Below, one piece after another: positions 1 to 8,667 of a stretch of DNA of 64,000 nucleotides. The translations under genes were made by a program, and so were the position numbers. This DNA is from Paracoccus sp. MA (GTDB taxonomy: Bacteria; Pseudomonadota; Alphaproteobacteria; Rhodobacterales; Rhodobacteraceae). The notes under the pieces are model-generated. The model worked only from the letters and a program-made list of their open reading frames with translations, ran no database searches and was not told the DNA's origin. Position 1 is the stretch's first letter; each line of letters opens with the position of its first letter. The stretch lies in the NCBI RefSeq assembly GCF_020990385.1, contig NZ_CP087597.1, positions 1,263,001 through 1,327,000 of the forward strand. The letters run 5' to 3'.

Positions 1-586
1 CGTCGATGCGCACCGTCGCCGACTTGGGCAGGATGGCGCCGCGCCAGCGCCGCGGCCGGAACGGAGCGATGGCGGTCAGCGCCAGCACGTCCGAACCGAG
101 CGGCAGGATCGGCCCGTTCGCCGAATAATTGTAGGCGGTCGAGCCGGCGGGGGTGGAGAGCAGCGCGCCGTCGCAGATCAGCTCCTCCATGCGCACCCGG
201 CCGTTCACGCTGATGCGCAGCCGCGCCGCCTGCGGGCCGGCGCGCAGCATGCTGACTTCGTTGATGGCCAGCGCGCAATGCTCGTGCCCGTCGGTGGTGC
301 CGGCGGTCATGGCCAGCGGATTGACCACGGTTTCCTCGGCGGCCAGGATGCGGGCGGGCAAGTCCTCCTCGGAATAGGCGTTCATCAGGAAGCCCACGGT
401 GCCGCGGTTCATGCCATAGACCGGCAGGCCGCGATTCTGGTGCATGACCGACAGCATCAGCCCGTCGCCCCCCAGCGCCACGATCACCTCGGCCTCGCGG
501 ATCGGCACATGGCCGTAACGCTCGGACAGCGCCTCGGCGGCGGTCACGGCGGTTTCGGTGCTCGAGGCGATGAAATGCAGCTTCAT
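1..586 (-). CDS. nadK: NAD kinase, C-terminus cut by window edge
   Basis: ATP-dependent NAD kinase makes NADP+ in the cytosol. The reading frame runs on the minus strand from an ATG at 584-586 (MKLHFIASS) and is still open at base 1, so about 195 residues are visible. The family signature is clear: VALGGDGLML (the GGDG nucleotide-binding loop), then NRGTVGFLMN, then the NEVSMLR and [20 protein letters not shown] segments that form the NAD site. This is the compact alphaproteobacterial form with almost no N-terminal extension before the GGDG loop. It is divergent from glyA, with about 140 bp between the two starts. The family assignment is secure; the C-terminus lies outside the window. Confidence 0.95.
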   Translation of the reverse strand, partial: MKLHFIASSTETAVTAAEALSERYGHVPIREAEVIVALGGDGLMLSVMHQNRGLPVYGMNRGTVGFLMNAYSEEDLPARILAAEETVVNPLAMTAGTTDGHEHCALAINEVSMLRAGPQAARLRISVNGRVRMEELICDGALLSTPAGSTAYNYSANGPILPLGSDVLALTAIAPFRPRRWRGAILPKSATVRID

Positions 587-729
587 GCGGCCATCATGGC
601 GCGCGGCGGGCCGGGCGCAAGGCCCTTTGGCACATGGGATAATCTACCGCCCGCGCGTCGCATCCGTCCTAGCGGGACGCGCGGAAAGGCGCTAGAACCC
701 CGGCAAGCCGCTTTTTGCATGAGGACCAG

Positions 730-2013
730 ATGACCGACACCGGATTCTTCGCCGATGAGCTTGCCACCCGCGACCCTGCCATTTTCGGGGCGATCCGCCA
801 GGAGCTTGGCCGCCAGCGCGACGAGATCGAGCTGATCGCGTCCGAGAACATCGTCTCGAAGGCGGTGCTTGAGGCGCAGGGCTCGGTCCTGACCAACAAA
901 TACGCCGAGGGCTATCCGGGCAAGCGCTATTACGGCGGCTGCCAATATGTCGACGTGGTCGAGGAGCTGGCCATCGAACGCGCCAAGCAGCTCTTCGATT
1001 GCGGCTTCGCCAATGTCCAGCCGAACAGCGGCAGCCAGATGAACCAGGCGGTGTTCCTGGCGCTGCTGCAGCCGGGCGACACCTTCATGGGGCTCGACCT
1101 GAATTCGGGCGGCCACCTGACGCATGGCTCGCCGGTCAACATGTCGGGCAAGTGGTTCAACGTCGTCAGCTACGGCGTGCGCCAGCAGGACCAGCTGCTG
1201 GACATGGAGGAGATCCGCAAAAAGGCCCATGAGACGAAGCCCAGGCTGATCCTGGCCGGCGGCACCGCCTATTCGCGGATCTGGGACTGGGCCGAATTCC
1301 GCAAGATCGCCGACGAGGTGGGCGCCTGGCTGATGGTCGACATGGCCCATATCGCCGGGCTGGTGGCGGGCGGCCAGCATCCCTCGCCGCTGCCGCATGC
1401 CCATGTGGTGACCACGACCACGCATAAATCGCTGCGCGGCCCGCGCGGCGGCATGGTGCTGACCAACGATGCCGAGATCGCCAAGAAGATCAACTCGGCG
1501 GTGTTCCCCGGCCTGCAGGGCGGCCCGCTGATGCATGTGATCGCCGCCAAGGCGGTGGCCTTCGGCGAGGCGCTGCGCCCCGAATTCAGGGACTATGCCG
1601 CGCAGGTCGTCGCCAATGCCCGCGCCATGGCGGACGAGCTGATGCGCGGCGGCATCGACATCGTCTCGGGCGGCACCGACAACCACCTGTGCCTGGCGGA
1701 CCTGCGCCCCAAGGGCGTGACCGGCAAGGCGACCGAGGCGGCCTTGGGCCGCGCCCACATCACCTGCAACAAGAACGGCGTGCCCTTCGATCCCGAGAAG
1801 CCCTTCGTGACCTCGGGCATCCGTCTGGGCGCGCCGGCCGGCACCACGCGGGGCTTCCGCGAGGCGGAGTTCCGCCAGATCGCCCGCTGGATCGTCGAGG
1901 TGGTGGACGGGCTGGCCGCGCATGGCGAGGCGGGCAATGCCGAGGTCGAGGCCCGCGTCAAGGCCGAGGTCGAGGCGCTTTGCGCGCGCTTCCCGCTTTA
2001 CAGCGGCATGTGA
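730..2013 (+). CDS. glyA: Serine hydroxymethyltransferase
   Basis: PLP enzyme that interconverts serine and glycine and loads one-carbon units onto tetrahydrofolate in the cytosol. The protein is 427 residues, normal for bacterial SHMT. Visible marks are [11 protein letters not shown] near residue 35, the [13 protein letters not shown] substrate segment, [10 protein letters not shown], and the PLP-binding lysine in [14 protein letters not shown] at about residue 233. The chosen ATG at 730 follows GAGGA at 721-725 and gives the usual short N-terminus; an in-frame upstream start at 715 would add only five unconserved residues. The gene stands alone between nadK (divergent) and a small membrane protein gene (convergent). 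Confidence 0.97.
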   Translation: MTDTGFFADELATRDPAIFGAIRQELGRQRDEIELIASENIVSKAVLEAQGSVLTNKYAEGYPGKRYYGGCQYVDVVEELAIERAKQLFDCGFANVQPNSGSQMNQAVFLALLQPGDTFMGLDLNSGGHLTHGSPVNMSGKWFNVVSYGVRQQDQLLDMEEIRKKAHETKPRLILAGGTAYSRIWDWAEFRKIADEVGAWLMVDMAHIAGLVAGGQHPSPLPHAHVVTTTTHKSLRGPRGGMVLTNDAEIAKKINSAVFPGLQGGPLMHVIAAKAVAFGEALRPEFRDYAAQVVANARAMADELMRGGIDIVSGGTDNHLCLADLRPKGVTGKATEAALGRAHITCNKNGVPFDPEKPFVTSGIRLGAPAGTTRGFREAEFRQIARWIVEVVDGLAAHGEAGNAEVEARVKAEVEALCARFPLYSGM

Positions 2014-2031
2014 GCCCGCCGCGGCGCAGGC

Positions 2032-2427
2032 TCAGACCAGCCCGCGCCGCACCATGATCCACAGCGCAACGCAGGCCAAAAGCAGCAGCCCGAAAAGAAC
2101 GCTGGAGGCCAGGGAGAGCGCGCCGCCCTGCAGCCGCGATCCCTGCCCCAGCGGCCGCAGATAGCCCGTCAGCGCCCTGTGCGCCCGCGCCAGCCGCTCG
2201 AAATCGACCTGCCGCGCCAGCTTCGGCTGGCCTGCCATGCGGTCGGCCTCGGCCATGAAGCGCGCCTCGCGCCGCAGGCGCCGCGGCAGCGCCCCGCCGC
2301 GCTTGCGCAGCATGCTTTCCAGATCGGCCTGCTGGCCGCGCCGCAGGCCGCCGAACCGCGCCGCCATCAGGCTGGCCACCTCGTCGGCCATCGGCCGGAT
2401 CCTCTCGATGCCCATCGCCCCCACCAA
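2032..2427 (-). CDS. Small membrane-anchored hypothetical protein
   Basis: A 131-residue protein I cannot assign to a named family. It is rich in Arg and Ala in a predicted helical N-terminal two thirds. One strong hydrophobic segment lies near residues 105-126 (SSVLFGLLLLACVALWIMV), followed by a short basic tail (RRGLV), as in a tail-anchored inner-membrane protein with its bulk in the cytoplasm. An internal Met (MGIERIRP) four residues in is an equally possible start. It converges on glyA with 18 bp between stops and is divergent from the hydrolase gene. The codon pattern and membrane segment support a real gene; the function is unknown. Confidence 0.6.
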   Translation of the reverse strand: MVGAMGIERIRPMADEVASLMAARFGGLRRGQQADLESMLRKRGGALPRRLRREARFMAEADRMAGQPKLARQVDFERLARAHRALTGYLRPLGQGSRLQGGALSLASSVLFGLLLLACVALWIMVRRGLV

Positions 2428-2491
2428 TCCCGTTTTTCGGCAAGGCTAACGCCTCTGGCGCCGCTTCGCCAGTGCCGTTAGGTTGCGGGCC

Positions 2492-3259
2492 ATGATGCTG
2501 AACACGACCGTCACAGGAACAGATTCGGATCGGCCGCCGGTGCTGCTGGCACATGGGCTGTTCGGTTCGGGGCGCAATCTGGGCGGCCTTGCCCGCCGGC
2601 TGGCCGAGACCCGGCGGGTGATCTCGGTCGACATGCGCAACCATGGCGACAGCTTCCACGACCCCGATCACGGCTATCCCGCCCTGGCGGGCGACCTGGC
2701 CGAGGTGATCGCCGCGCAGGGCGGCCAGGCGGACGTCCTGGGCCATTCGATGGGGGGCAAGGCCGCGATGATGCTGGCGCTGACCCGCCCGGAGCTGCTG
2801 CGCCGCCTGGTGGTCCTGGACATCGCGCCCTTTGCCTATGGCCACAGCCAGAGCGACCATATCGATGCGATGGAAGCGGTGGACCTGACCGGCCTGCGCC
2901 TGCGCTCCGAAGCCGATGCGCGGCTGGCCGAACGGATCGCCGATCCGGGCGTGCGGGCCTTTCTGCTGCAATCGCTGGATCTGAAGGCCGATCCGCCGCG
3001 CTGGAAGTTCAACCTGTCCGCGCTGCGCGACCAGATGCCCCGGCTGACCGGCTGGCCCGACGTTCCCAAGGGCAGCTTTGCCGGTCCGGCCCTGTTCCTT
3101 GCCGGCGCGGAGTCGGACTATTGCCGGGCGCCGCAGGTCCAGGCGATCCGCGAGCATTTCCCGCAGGCCGAGATCCGCGTCATTCCCGGCGCCGGGCATT
3201 GGCTCCATGCCGACCGCCCGGCCGAGATTGCCGAGGCGGTCGCGGAATTTCTGGACTGA
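2492..3259 (+). CDS. Alpha/beta-fold hydrolase (YbfF/esterase-like)
   Basis: A 255-residue alpha/beta hydrolase of the short esterase type related to E. coli YbfF. Visible features are LLAHGLFGSGRNLGG (oxyanion-hole HG motif), VDMRNHGDSFH, the nucleophile elbow VLGHSMGGKAA (Ser at about residue 90), and the terminal histidine in GAGHWLHADRP. These complete a Ser-His triad typical of carboxylesterases acting on small acyl esters or thioesters. An ATG at 2492 is immediately followed by a second ATG at 2495, so either could be the start; a TTG at 2483 is less likely. The natural substrate cannot be read from the sequence. It converges with a small lipoprotein gene, 27 bp between stops. Confidence 0.85.
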   Translation: MMLNTTVTGTDSDRPPVLLAHGLFGSGRNLGGLARRLAETRRVISVDMRNHGDSFHDPDHGYPALAGDLAEVIAAQGGQADVLGHSMGGKAAMMLALTRPELLRRLVVLDIAPFAYGHSQSDHIDAMEAVDLTGLRLRSEADARLAERIADPGVRAFLLQSLDLKADPPRWKFNLSALRDQMPRLTGWPDVPKGSFAGPALFLAGAESDYCRAPQVQAIREHFPQAEIRVIPGAGHWLHADRPAEIAEAVAEFLD

Positions 3260-3286
3260 CCGGGCCGCAGCGTCCCCGGTGCAGGT

Positions 3287-3595
3287 TCAGCCGCCGGGAC
3301 AGCGCAGCGACAGCCGCGCCTCGCCGGTATCGCCGGGAATGCGGCTGCGCAGGCTGTTCGGGATCGCCGTGCAGCCGGTCGTGCGCTCGGCCGCGATCAC
3401 CATAAGTGCCGGCACCGGCGCGCGCTCGCGGCGCGTCAGATAACCCAGCCGGATCACCTCTGCCTGGGGGCCGTCGTGAAACACGGCGAAGCGGATCCCG
3501 TCCAGCGTGATGTCGTGCCGGGTGGCGCCCAGGAATTGCGGCGCCGGCGAGGCGCAGGCCGAAAGGAACAGGACAAGCATCGGAATCACACGCAT
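3287..3595 (-). CDS. Small lipoprotein, unknown function
   Basis: A 102-residue secreted protein with a type II signal: a short basic start (MRVIP), a hydrophobic stretch and a lipobox LSAC with the lipidated Cys near residue 14. The mature part contains two further cysteines (RTTGC and LRCPGG) that could form a disulfide. No family was recognised. Its start faces the entericidin-type gene at 3702; the roughly 100-bp divergent spacer contains a perfect 10-bp inverted repeat and an EcfG-like promoter directed at the other gene. Confidence 0.65.
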   Translation of the reverse strand: MRVIPMLVLFLSACASPAPQFLGATRHDITLDGIRFAVFHDGPQAEVIRLGYLTRRERAPVPALMVIAAERTTGCTAIPNSLRSRIPGDTGEARLSLRCPGG

Positions 3596-3630
3596 GCCGC
3601 CTCTCTAGCAGCCTTCGGTTAAGAGGCCGT

Positions 3631-3667
3631 TAACGCCCGCCGGAACCGGCTTCGGTCGCGGGCGTTA
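3631..3667. repeat. Perfect 10-bp inverted repeat in divergent promoter
   Basis: TAACGCCCGC at 3631-3640 and its exact complement GCGGGCGTTA at 3658-3667 flank 17 bases. The right arm overlaps the -10 part of the EcfG-like promoter of the entericidin-type gene. It could be a regulator site or a transcript hairpin; the arms themselves are directly visible. Confidence 0.6.
3642..3666 (+). promoter_or_regulatory. Candidate EcfG (general stress sigma) promoter
   Basis: GGAAC at 3642-3646, 16 bases, then CGTT at 3663-3666. This matches the GGAAC-N16/17-CGTT consensus of alphaproteobacterial EcfG-type general stress sigma factors. It lies 35 bp before the entericidin-type start codon, a sensible leader length. 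A TATAAC hexamer at 3666-3671 also exists but has no good -35 partner. Whether this organism has EcfG is not visible here. Confidence 0.5.
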
Positions 3668-3701
3668 TAACCGGAAAGCAAACCCTGGCAGGAGATTGAA
3701 T

Positions 3702-3845
3702 ATGCAACGAATCCTTCATGCGGTGCCTGTGCTTGCCCTGCTTGCTCTGGCCGCCTGCCAGACGGTGCAGGGGGCGGGACGCGACATTCAGAGCGCGGGT
3801 CAGGTGATCACGCGGGAAAGCCACGAGGCCCAATCCGGCATGTGA
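3702..3845 (+). CDS. Entericidin A/B family lipopeptide
   Basis: A 47-residue secreted lipopeptide. It has a hydrophobic signal, a lipobox (LAAC, Cys at residue 19), then the hallmark QTVQGAGRDIQSAG of the EcnA/EcnB entericidin family, short outer-membrane lipoproteins named for a toxin/antidote pair in enterobacteria. A ribosome-binding site GGAG at 3691-3694 precedes the ATG. The tail (VITRESHEAQSGM) is short. In alphaproteobacteria these peptides are often stress- or stationary-phase-induced, which agrees with the EcfG-like promoter upstream. A paralogue lies at 4438 beyond the DksA-like gene. Confidence 0.85.
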   Translation: MQRILHAVPVLALLALAACQTVQGAGRDIQSAGQVITRESHEAQSGM

Positions 3846-3853
3846 TCGCGGCC

Positions 3854-4174
3854 TTAGCCCCGCGGCGCGCAGCCGGCGCAAAACGGCGTATCGGGCAGCA
3901 GGTCCAGCCTTGCCGGCTGGACGGTGTCGCCGCAGCGCGTGCAGAACCCGTATTCGCCCTCTTCCATGCGGCGAAGGGCGGCGTCGATCCGGCGCAACTC
4001 GGCCTGTTCGGCATTGCCAAGGGCTTGAAGGACCTCGTCATCCTCCTGCTCGACGGCGGCCTCTCCCCAATCCTGCGGCAGCGGGGCGTCGAGCTCGTCC
4101 CGGATGCGGGCAAGATCGGCGACGATAGCCTCGCGGCGCGCAGCAAGAGTGGCCTTGCGGGCATTCAGATCCAT
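3854..4174 (-). CDS. DksA/TraR-type C4 zinc-finger protein
   Basis: A 106-residue DksA/TraR family protein. It has an N-terminal helical region, an acidic stretch (VEQEDDEV) and a C-terminal C4 zinc finger, FCTRCGD through FCAGC (CxxC, 17 residues, CxxC). Proteins of this size act as short DksA paralogues that enter the RNA polymerase secondary channel or serve as accessory regulators; full DksA is longer. The ATG at 4172-4174 has AGGAGA just upstream; a longer frame reading further upstream lacks homology and crosses an FNR box, so it was rejected. The convergent neighbour is the entericidin-type gene at 3702. The perfect FNR-type box 53 bp upstream suggests induction at low oxygen. Confidence 0.85.
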   Translation of the reverse strand: MDLNARKATLAARREAIVADLARIRDELDAPLPQDWGEAAVEQEDDEVLQALGNAEQAELRRIDAALRRMEEGEYGFCTRCGDTVQPARLDLLPDTPFCAGCAPRG

Positions 4175-4226
4175 GCAGTTTCTCCTGTCGGCTGCCGATT
4201 CAGAGCATGATCCGGCAATGCCGCCT

Positions 4227-4240
4227 TTGATTTGCATCAA
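4227..4240 (-). promoter_or_regulatory. FNR/CRP-family box upstream of the DksA-like gene
   Basis: TTGATTTGCATCAA is a perfect TTGAT-N4-ATCAA palindrome, the site used by FnrP, NNR and NarR type regulators in Paracoccus. Its centre (4233.5) is about 60 bp from the ATG of the DksA-like gene at 4174. A class II arrangement would place the start of transcription near 4192. The -10 there (TCTGAA on the minus strand) is weak. Towards the plus strand no reasonable -10 fits. Confidence 0.7.
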
Positions 4241-4437
4241 TCCGCGACCTTTTTTCTGCGACCGGGCCGGTCCGGCAGGCGGCACCGAGCCGGGCATCGG
4301 CCGGGATCCGCCGGAAACCCCGCTGCGGGCGGGTCATTCCTTGCCGATTGCGGCGGGGGACGCCGCGCTCTGGCTTGAGGGGGTTCTTGGCTGGTTTAGG
4401 CTTCGCGCAGAAACGAGCAGCAAGAAAGGAACAAAAA

Positions 4438-4632
4438 ATGCGTCGGATTCTGACGATCGGTTTGCTGATGGCAGGGATGGCGGTCGCAGGCTGCGAGACC
4501 ATGCAGGGCGCGGGGCGCGACATGCAGACCGCCGGGCAACTGCTGAGCGAGCAGGCTGCCAACAGCCAGGTGCAGATGGGACAGGACCCCTATGCGGCGC
4601 CGCCGGTGACAGCGGCACCCGCGCCCTACTGA
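4438..4632 (+). CDS. Entericidin A/B family lipopeptide, second copy
   Basis: A 64-residue lipopeptide paralogous to the one at 3702. It has a signal sequence, a lipobox (VAGC, Cys at residue 19), then ETMQGAGRDMQTAGQ. It differs by a longer, Pro/Ala-rich tail (AAPPVTAAPAPY) that may extend into the periplasm. AAGAAAGGA at 4421-4429 serves as ribosome-binding site for the ATG at 4438; an upstream in-frame start at 4348 gives a non-signal N-terminus and is unlikely. The pair flanking the DksA-like gene recalls the ecnA/ecnB pairing, but which copy would be antidote or toxin cannot be told. Confidence 0.85.
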   Translation: MRRILTIGLLMAGMAVAGCETMQGAGRDMQTAGQLLSEQAANSQVQMGQDPYAAPPVTAAPAPY

Positions 4633-5150
4633 CCCAGGATATCGCCGCCGCGAAAAGGCTGGCGGGCGGTGCTGCGAAGCCGGGCAGGCGCGGCGGCGGC
4701 CATGCGGCCAATGCCGACCGGTTTGCGGCATCGGCCGGCGATGGCGGGTCCCTTCCGGGCAAGGGGTGTCCATCCGCGCTTCCGGCCGGCCGGGATCGAG
4801 ATCCCCTTTCAGCGCCGCCGCGCGAGGTCACGAGCCATGGCGGGGATATCGAGGCGCAGCAGGCTGGGACGCCGAACTGGCCGCCCTTGCGGCGGATGGG
4901 AAGACGGCGCCCCGAAAACCGGGCGCGCCAAGGCCAAGGCTGCGCAGACCGCCACGCCGCAGCGGATGAACGGTGCACCCGGCGGTCCCGAGCTGCCGCG
5001 AGCGGCAGGAGAGGCCAAGACCGGCGACCGAGACGATGATGTCAGGTCCCGAAGGCCCGGAGCATGAAGGCAAGAGGCATAGCGGGGGGTATGGCCTTGC
5101 AGCCTGCCCGCGAGAGAGGGGGCGGACGCGGTTCGGGGACCGCGGCCGTC
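4633..5150. other. Gene-poor 518-bp spacer
   Basis: Between the second entericidin-type gene and the end of lepA no convincing gene was found. Open frames exist on both strands but consist of Arg/Ala/Pro/Gly-rich translations typical of high-GC noise, and none has a ribosome-binding site with a recognisable product. It may be decayed sequence. Confidence 0.5.
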
Positions 5151-6950
5151 TCAGCCGTCCATCTTCAGCGCCTGGATGAAGGCGGTCTGCGGGATCTCGA
5201 CCTTGCCGAACTGGCGCATCTTCTTCTTGCCGGCCTTCTGCTTCTCCAGCAGCTTCTTCTTGCGCGTCGCGTCGCCGCCGTAGCATTTCGCGGTCACGTC
5301 CTTGCGCATCGCCGACAGCGTCTCGCGCGCGATGACGCGGCTGCCGATGGCCGCCTGGATCGGGATCTTGAACATGTGCCGCGGGATCAGCTCCTTGAGC
5401 TTTTCCACCATCGCCCGGCCGCGCGATTCGGCGCGGTCGCGATGCACCATGATCGACAGCGCGTCCACCGGCTCATCGTTCACCAGGATCGACATCTTCA
5501 CCAGATAATCCTCGCGGTATTCGCTGATCTGGTAGTCGAAGCTGGCATAGCCCTTGGTCACGGATTTCAGCCGGTCGTAGAAGTCGAACACCACCTCGGC
5601 CAGCGGCAGGTCATAGACCACCATGGCACGGTTGCCGGCATAGGTCAGGTCCATCTGGATGCCGCGACGGTCCTGGCAGAGCTTGAGCACGTCGCCCAGG
5701 TATTCGTCGGGCACCATGATCGTGGCCTTGATGCGCGGCTCCTCGATATGGTCGACATAGGTCAGGTCGGGCATGTCGGCGGGGTTGTGCAGCTCGCGCA
5801 CCTCGCCGTCGCGCATGTGCAGCCGGAACACCACCGAGGGCGCGGTGGTGATCAGGTCCAGGTCGTATTCGCGCTCCAGCCGGTCGCGGATCACTTCCAG
5901 GTGCAGCAAGCCCAGGAAGCCGCAGCGGAAGCCGAAGCCGAGCGCGGCCGAGGTCTCCATCTCGTAGGAGAAGCTCGCATCGTTCAGCGCGAGCTTCTCG
6001 ATGGCGTCGCGCAACGCCTCGAAGTCGTTGGCATCGACCGGGAAGAGGCCGCAGAACACCACCGGCTGGGCGGGCTTGAAGCCCGGCAGCGGCTTATCGG
6101 TGCCCTTGCGCTCATGCGTGATGGTGTCGCCGACGCGGGTGTCGCGCACCTGCTTGATCGAGGCGGTCAGCACACCGATCTCGCCCGGGCCAAGCTCGGC
6201 GATGTCCTGCATCTGCGGACGCAGCACGGCGAGCTTGTCGATGCCGTAGACGGCATTGGTCTGCATCATGCGGATGCGGTCGCCCTTGCGGATCACCCCG
6301 TCCATGACGCGGATCATCACCACGACGCCCAGATAGGGGTCATACCACGAATCGACCAGCATCGCCTTCAGCGGCGCATCGCGGTCGCCCTTGGGGGCCG
6401 GCAGGCGGGTGACGATGGCTTCCAGCACGTCGGGAATGCCCAGCCCCGTCTTGGCCGAGATCTCGATGGCGTCATGGGCATCGATGCCGATCACGTCCTC
6501 GATCTGCTCCTTGACGCGGTCGGGCTCGGCGGCGGGCAGGTCGATCTTGTTCAGCACCGGCACGATCTCGTGCCCGGCATCGATGGCCTGATAGACATTG
6601 GCCAGCGTCTGCGCCTCGACCCCCTGCGTCGCGTCCACGACCAGCAGGCTGCCCTCGACCGCGCGCATGCTTCGGCTGACCTCATAGGCGAAGTCCACAT
6701 GGCCGGGGGTGTCGATCAGGTTCAGCACATAGGTGCGCCCGTCCTTCGCCGGATATTCGATGCGCACGGTGTTGGCCTTGATGGTGATGCCCCGCTCTCG
6801 CTCGATATCCATGCTGTCGAGCAGCTGGGCCTTCATGTCGCGTTCGGCGACCGTGCCCGTCAGTTGGATCAGCCGGTCGGCCAGGGTGGATTTGCCGTGG
6901 TCGATATGGGCCACGATCGAGAAATTGCGGATGAGGTCAAGGTCGGTCAT
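5151..6950 (-). CDS. lepA: Elongation factor 4 (LepA) GTPase
   Basis: A 599-residue translational GTPase that back-translocates or remodels stalled ribosomes. Domains in order are the G domain with [11 protein letters not shown] (P-loop), GITIK (switch I), DTPGHVDF and LNKIDLP; domain II; EF-G-like domains III and V ([14 protein letters not shown] is typical of LepA); and the LepA-specific C-terminal domain with [20 protein letters not shown]. The length is that of the family. The start [19 protein letters not shown] matches the usual LepA N-terminus. It is a single gene; the downstream side is the gene-poor spacer. Confidence 0.98.
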   Translation of the reverse strand: MTDLDLIRNFSIVAHIDHGKSTLADRLIQLTGTVAERDMKAQLLDSMDIERERGITIKANTVRIEYPAKDGRTYVLNLIDTPGHVDFAYEVSRSMRAVEGSLLVVDATQGVEAQTLANVYQAIDAGHEIVPVLNKIDLPAAEPDRVKEQIEDVIGIDAHDAIEISAKTGLGIPDVLEAIVTRLPAPKGDRDAPLKAMLVDSWYDPYLGVVVMIRVMDGVIRKGDRIRMMQTNAVYGIDKLAVLRPQMQDIAELGPGEIGVLTASIKQVRDTRVGDTITHERKGTDKPLPGFKPAQPVVFCGLFPVDANDFEALRDAIEKLALNDASFSYEMETSAALGFGFRCGFLGLLHLEVIRDRLEREYDLDLITTAPSVVFRLHMRDGEVRELHNPADMPDLTYVDHIEEPRIKATIMVPDEYLGDVLKLCQDRRGIQMDLTYAGNRAMVVYDLPLAEVVFDFYDRLKSVTKGYASFDYQISEYREDYLVKMSILVNDEPVDALSIMVHRDRAESRGRAMVEKLKELIPRHMFKIPIQAAIGSRVIARETLSAMRKDVTAKCYGGDATRKKKLLEKQKAGKKKMRQFGKVEIPQTAFIQALKMDG

Positions 6951-6991
6951 GGCCGGGCTATACTAGGGCTTTGGCGTTGCGGAAAGAGGGT

Positions 6992-7912
6992 TCATGCGGC
7001 GGTGACGAAACCGGCCTCGCGCAGCCGGCGGCGGCGCAGCGCGGCCTCGCGCCACATGGTGTAGCAGCCCGAGGCGACGATGATCGCGGCGCCGGTCAGC
7101 GTCGGCGCATCCGGACGCTCGCCAAAGACCAGGAAGGCGAGGATCAGGGCGAAGACCAACCGCGCATAGCGATAGGGGGCGAGCGCCGAGGCCTCGCCCA
7201 GCCGGGTGGCGGTCACCAGCAGCGCATAACCCCCGACGCCGACGGTGATGCAGGCCAGGAACAGCAGCCATTGCCGCGGGCTGGGCATGACGAAGTCCTG
7301 CCCCAGCGCCAGCGCCATCAGCACCGAGGCGATCAGGATGGCGAAGAAGGCCGAGGCGGCCAGCTGGTCGGAATGGATATGCGCCGGCACGCGGCGGGTG
7401 GCGATGTCGCGCGCCGCCAACCCCAGCACCGCCAGCAGCGCCATCAGCGACACCGGCTGGAACCCCGCCAGCCCCGGCCGGATCACCAGCAGCACGCCGA
7501 GGAAGCCGGCGATGATCGCGCTCCAGCGCCGCCAGCCGACCGGCTCGCCCAGAAACAGCGCCGCGCCCAGCACGATGGCCAGGGGCAGCGCCTGCATGAT
7601 CGCCGAGGTCGAGGAAAGTTCCGTCAGCGCCAGCGCCACGACGATGCCGATCGAGCCCACCGCCTCCATCAACCCGCGGAACAGCACGATGGGGCGGATC
7701 AGGTCGCGGGTGAACAGCCGCCCGCCCCTGAGCTTCAGCATGGCGCCGAAGGCCAGGAAGCCCAGAAGCCCGATCAGGCCCAGCACCTGCGCATAGGGCA
7801 GTTCGGCCGCAAGCAGCTTGATGAACATGTCCTCGAAGGCGAAGAGCACCATCGAGACGACCATCAGGATCGCGCCACGGAAGTTTTCGGTGACCATCGG
7901 TCGCAGCCTCAT
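6992..7912 (-). CDS. DMT-superfamily EamA transporter
   Basis: An integral membrane protein of about 306 residues with ten hydrophobic segments arranged as two EamA repeats, typical of drug/metabolite transporters. Motifs include SMVLFAFEDMFIKLLAAELPY in the first repeat and FLVFGERPDAPTLTGAAIIVASG at the end of the second. Substrates of such exporters (metabolites, amino acids, nucleotides) cannot be inferred from sequence. The start may be ATG 7912 (MRLRPMVTENF) or ATG 7897 (MVTENF); the latter has AGG nine bases upstream. The frame continues 46 residues further up, but that part overlaps the copper-chaperone-like gene region and looks non-coding. Confidence 0.85.
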   Translation of the reverse strand: MRLRPMVTENFRGAILMVVSMVLFAFEDMFIKLLAAELPYAQVLGLIGLLGFLAFGAMLKLRGGRLFTRDLIRPIVLFRGLMEAVGSIGIVVALALTELSSTSAIMQALPLAIVLGAALFLGEPVGWRRWSAIIAGFLGVLLVIRPGLAGFQPVSLMALLAVLGLAARDIATRRVPAHIHSDQLAASAFFAILIASVLMALALGQDFVMPSPRQWLLFLACITVGVGGYALLVTATRLGEASALAPYRYARLVFALILAFLVFGERPDAPTLTGAAIIVASGCYTMWREAALRRRRLREAGFVTAA

Positions 7913-8000
7913 GAGGGGGAGTTGCGCCCGCGGCGCCGCGACGCGATCATAGGCCGGTTCCCGGACAAGTGAAAGTCCGGGCGGACAAAGGGATGAACCG

Positions 8001-8186
8001 ATGAAATTCCGCGTCGAGGATATGAGCTGCGGCCATTGCACCGCCGCCATCGAAAAGGCGGTGGCCGAGGCGGGGGGCCGGGCCGCCTGCGACCTGCCTT
8101 CGCGCAGCGTCGCGGTCGAGGGGCTGGATGCCGCCCGCGCCGAGCAGGTGATTCGCGAGGCGGGCTATACTCCACAGCCCGCCTGA
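8001..8186 (+). CDS. Heavy-metal-associated (CopZ-like) chaperone peptide
   Basis: A 61-residue stand-alone HMA domain. It has a beta-alpha-beta start MKFRVEDMSCGHC with the metal-binding MxCxxC loop (Cys 10 and Cys 13) and the typical helix CTAAIEKAVAEAGG. Such proteins bind Cu(I) in the cytosol and pass it to P-type ATPases or regulators. No copper ATPase or CueR-like regulator lies next to it, so its partner is elsewhere. It is divergent from the DMT exporter gene. Length and motif make the family call firm; the metal is inferred. Confidence 0.88.
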   Translation: MKFRVEDMSCGHCTAAIEKAVAEAGGRAACDLPSRSVAVEGLDAARAEQVIREAGYTPQPA

Positions 8187-8354
8187 CGGCATATCTTGCG
8201 GTCCCGGCGGCCGCAGCCGCCATCCTTGGCACGGCCCGGCGCACCTGCCGCAATTGAGAGGCAATGCGGCTTCTGCTAAGCTTTCCCGGATAAGATCCGC
8301 GGCTGAAAGAGGGTGCCCAGCCCCGCCGCCGCGGCATGAGCCGAGGAGACAGAG

Positions 8355-8660
8355 ATGTTCAACCGAGTGATGATCGCCGCCGCGGCGGTGGTGCTGACCG
8401 CGCCGCTCGCCGTCGCCGGTCCGATCGATTCCGCCTGCGTGCGTTCCGAACGCGGCGCCCGCAACGGCCAGGCTTGCCGCTGCATCCAGCAGGTCGCCGA
8501 CCAGACGCTGTCGCGCGCCGACCAGCGCCGCGCCGCCCGCTTCTTCCGCGACGCCGATGCGGCGCAAGAGGTGCGGATGTCGAAAAGCGACGCCGACAAC
8601 GCCTTCTGGGCGCGCTACAAGAATTTCGCCGCCACGGCCGAGGCCTATTGCTCGAACTGA
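8355..8660 (+). CDS. Small exported Cys-containing protein, unknown
   Basis: A 101-residue protein with a clear type I signal peptide (MFNRVMIAAAAVVLTAPLAVAG, predicted cut after AVA near residue 21). The mature part holds four cysteines (ACVRS, ACRC, YCSN), likely paired in the periplasm, and a charged helical centre. A polypurine AGGAGACAGAG precedes the ATG. No family name is recognised, but the pattern ACRCIQQVAD followed by a helical region recurs in exported proteins of this family of bacteria. It ends 7 bp before the Sir2 gene and probably shares its transcript. Confidence 0.75.
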   Translation: MFNRVMIAAAAVVLTAPLAVAGPIDSACVRSERGARNGQACRCIQQVADQTLSRADQRRAARFFRDADAAQEVRMSKSDADNAFWARYKNFAATAEAYCSN

Positions 8661-8667
8661 GGCGCCG

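Noticed and set aside
5064..7064. 666-codon open frame opposite lepA
   Set aside because: Fully antisense to a textbook LepA; composition noise.
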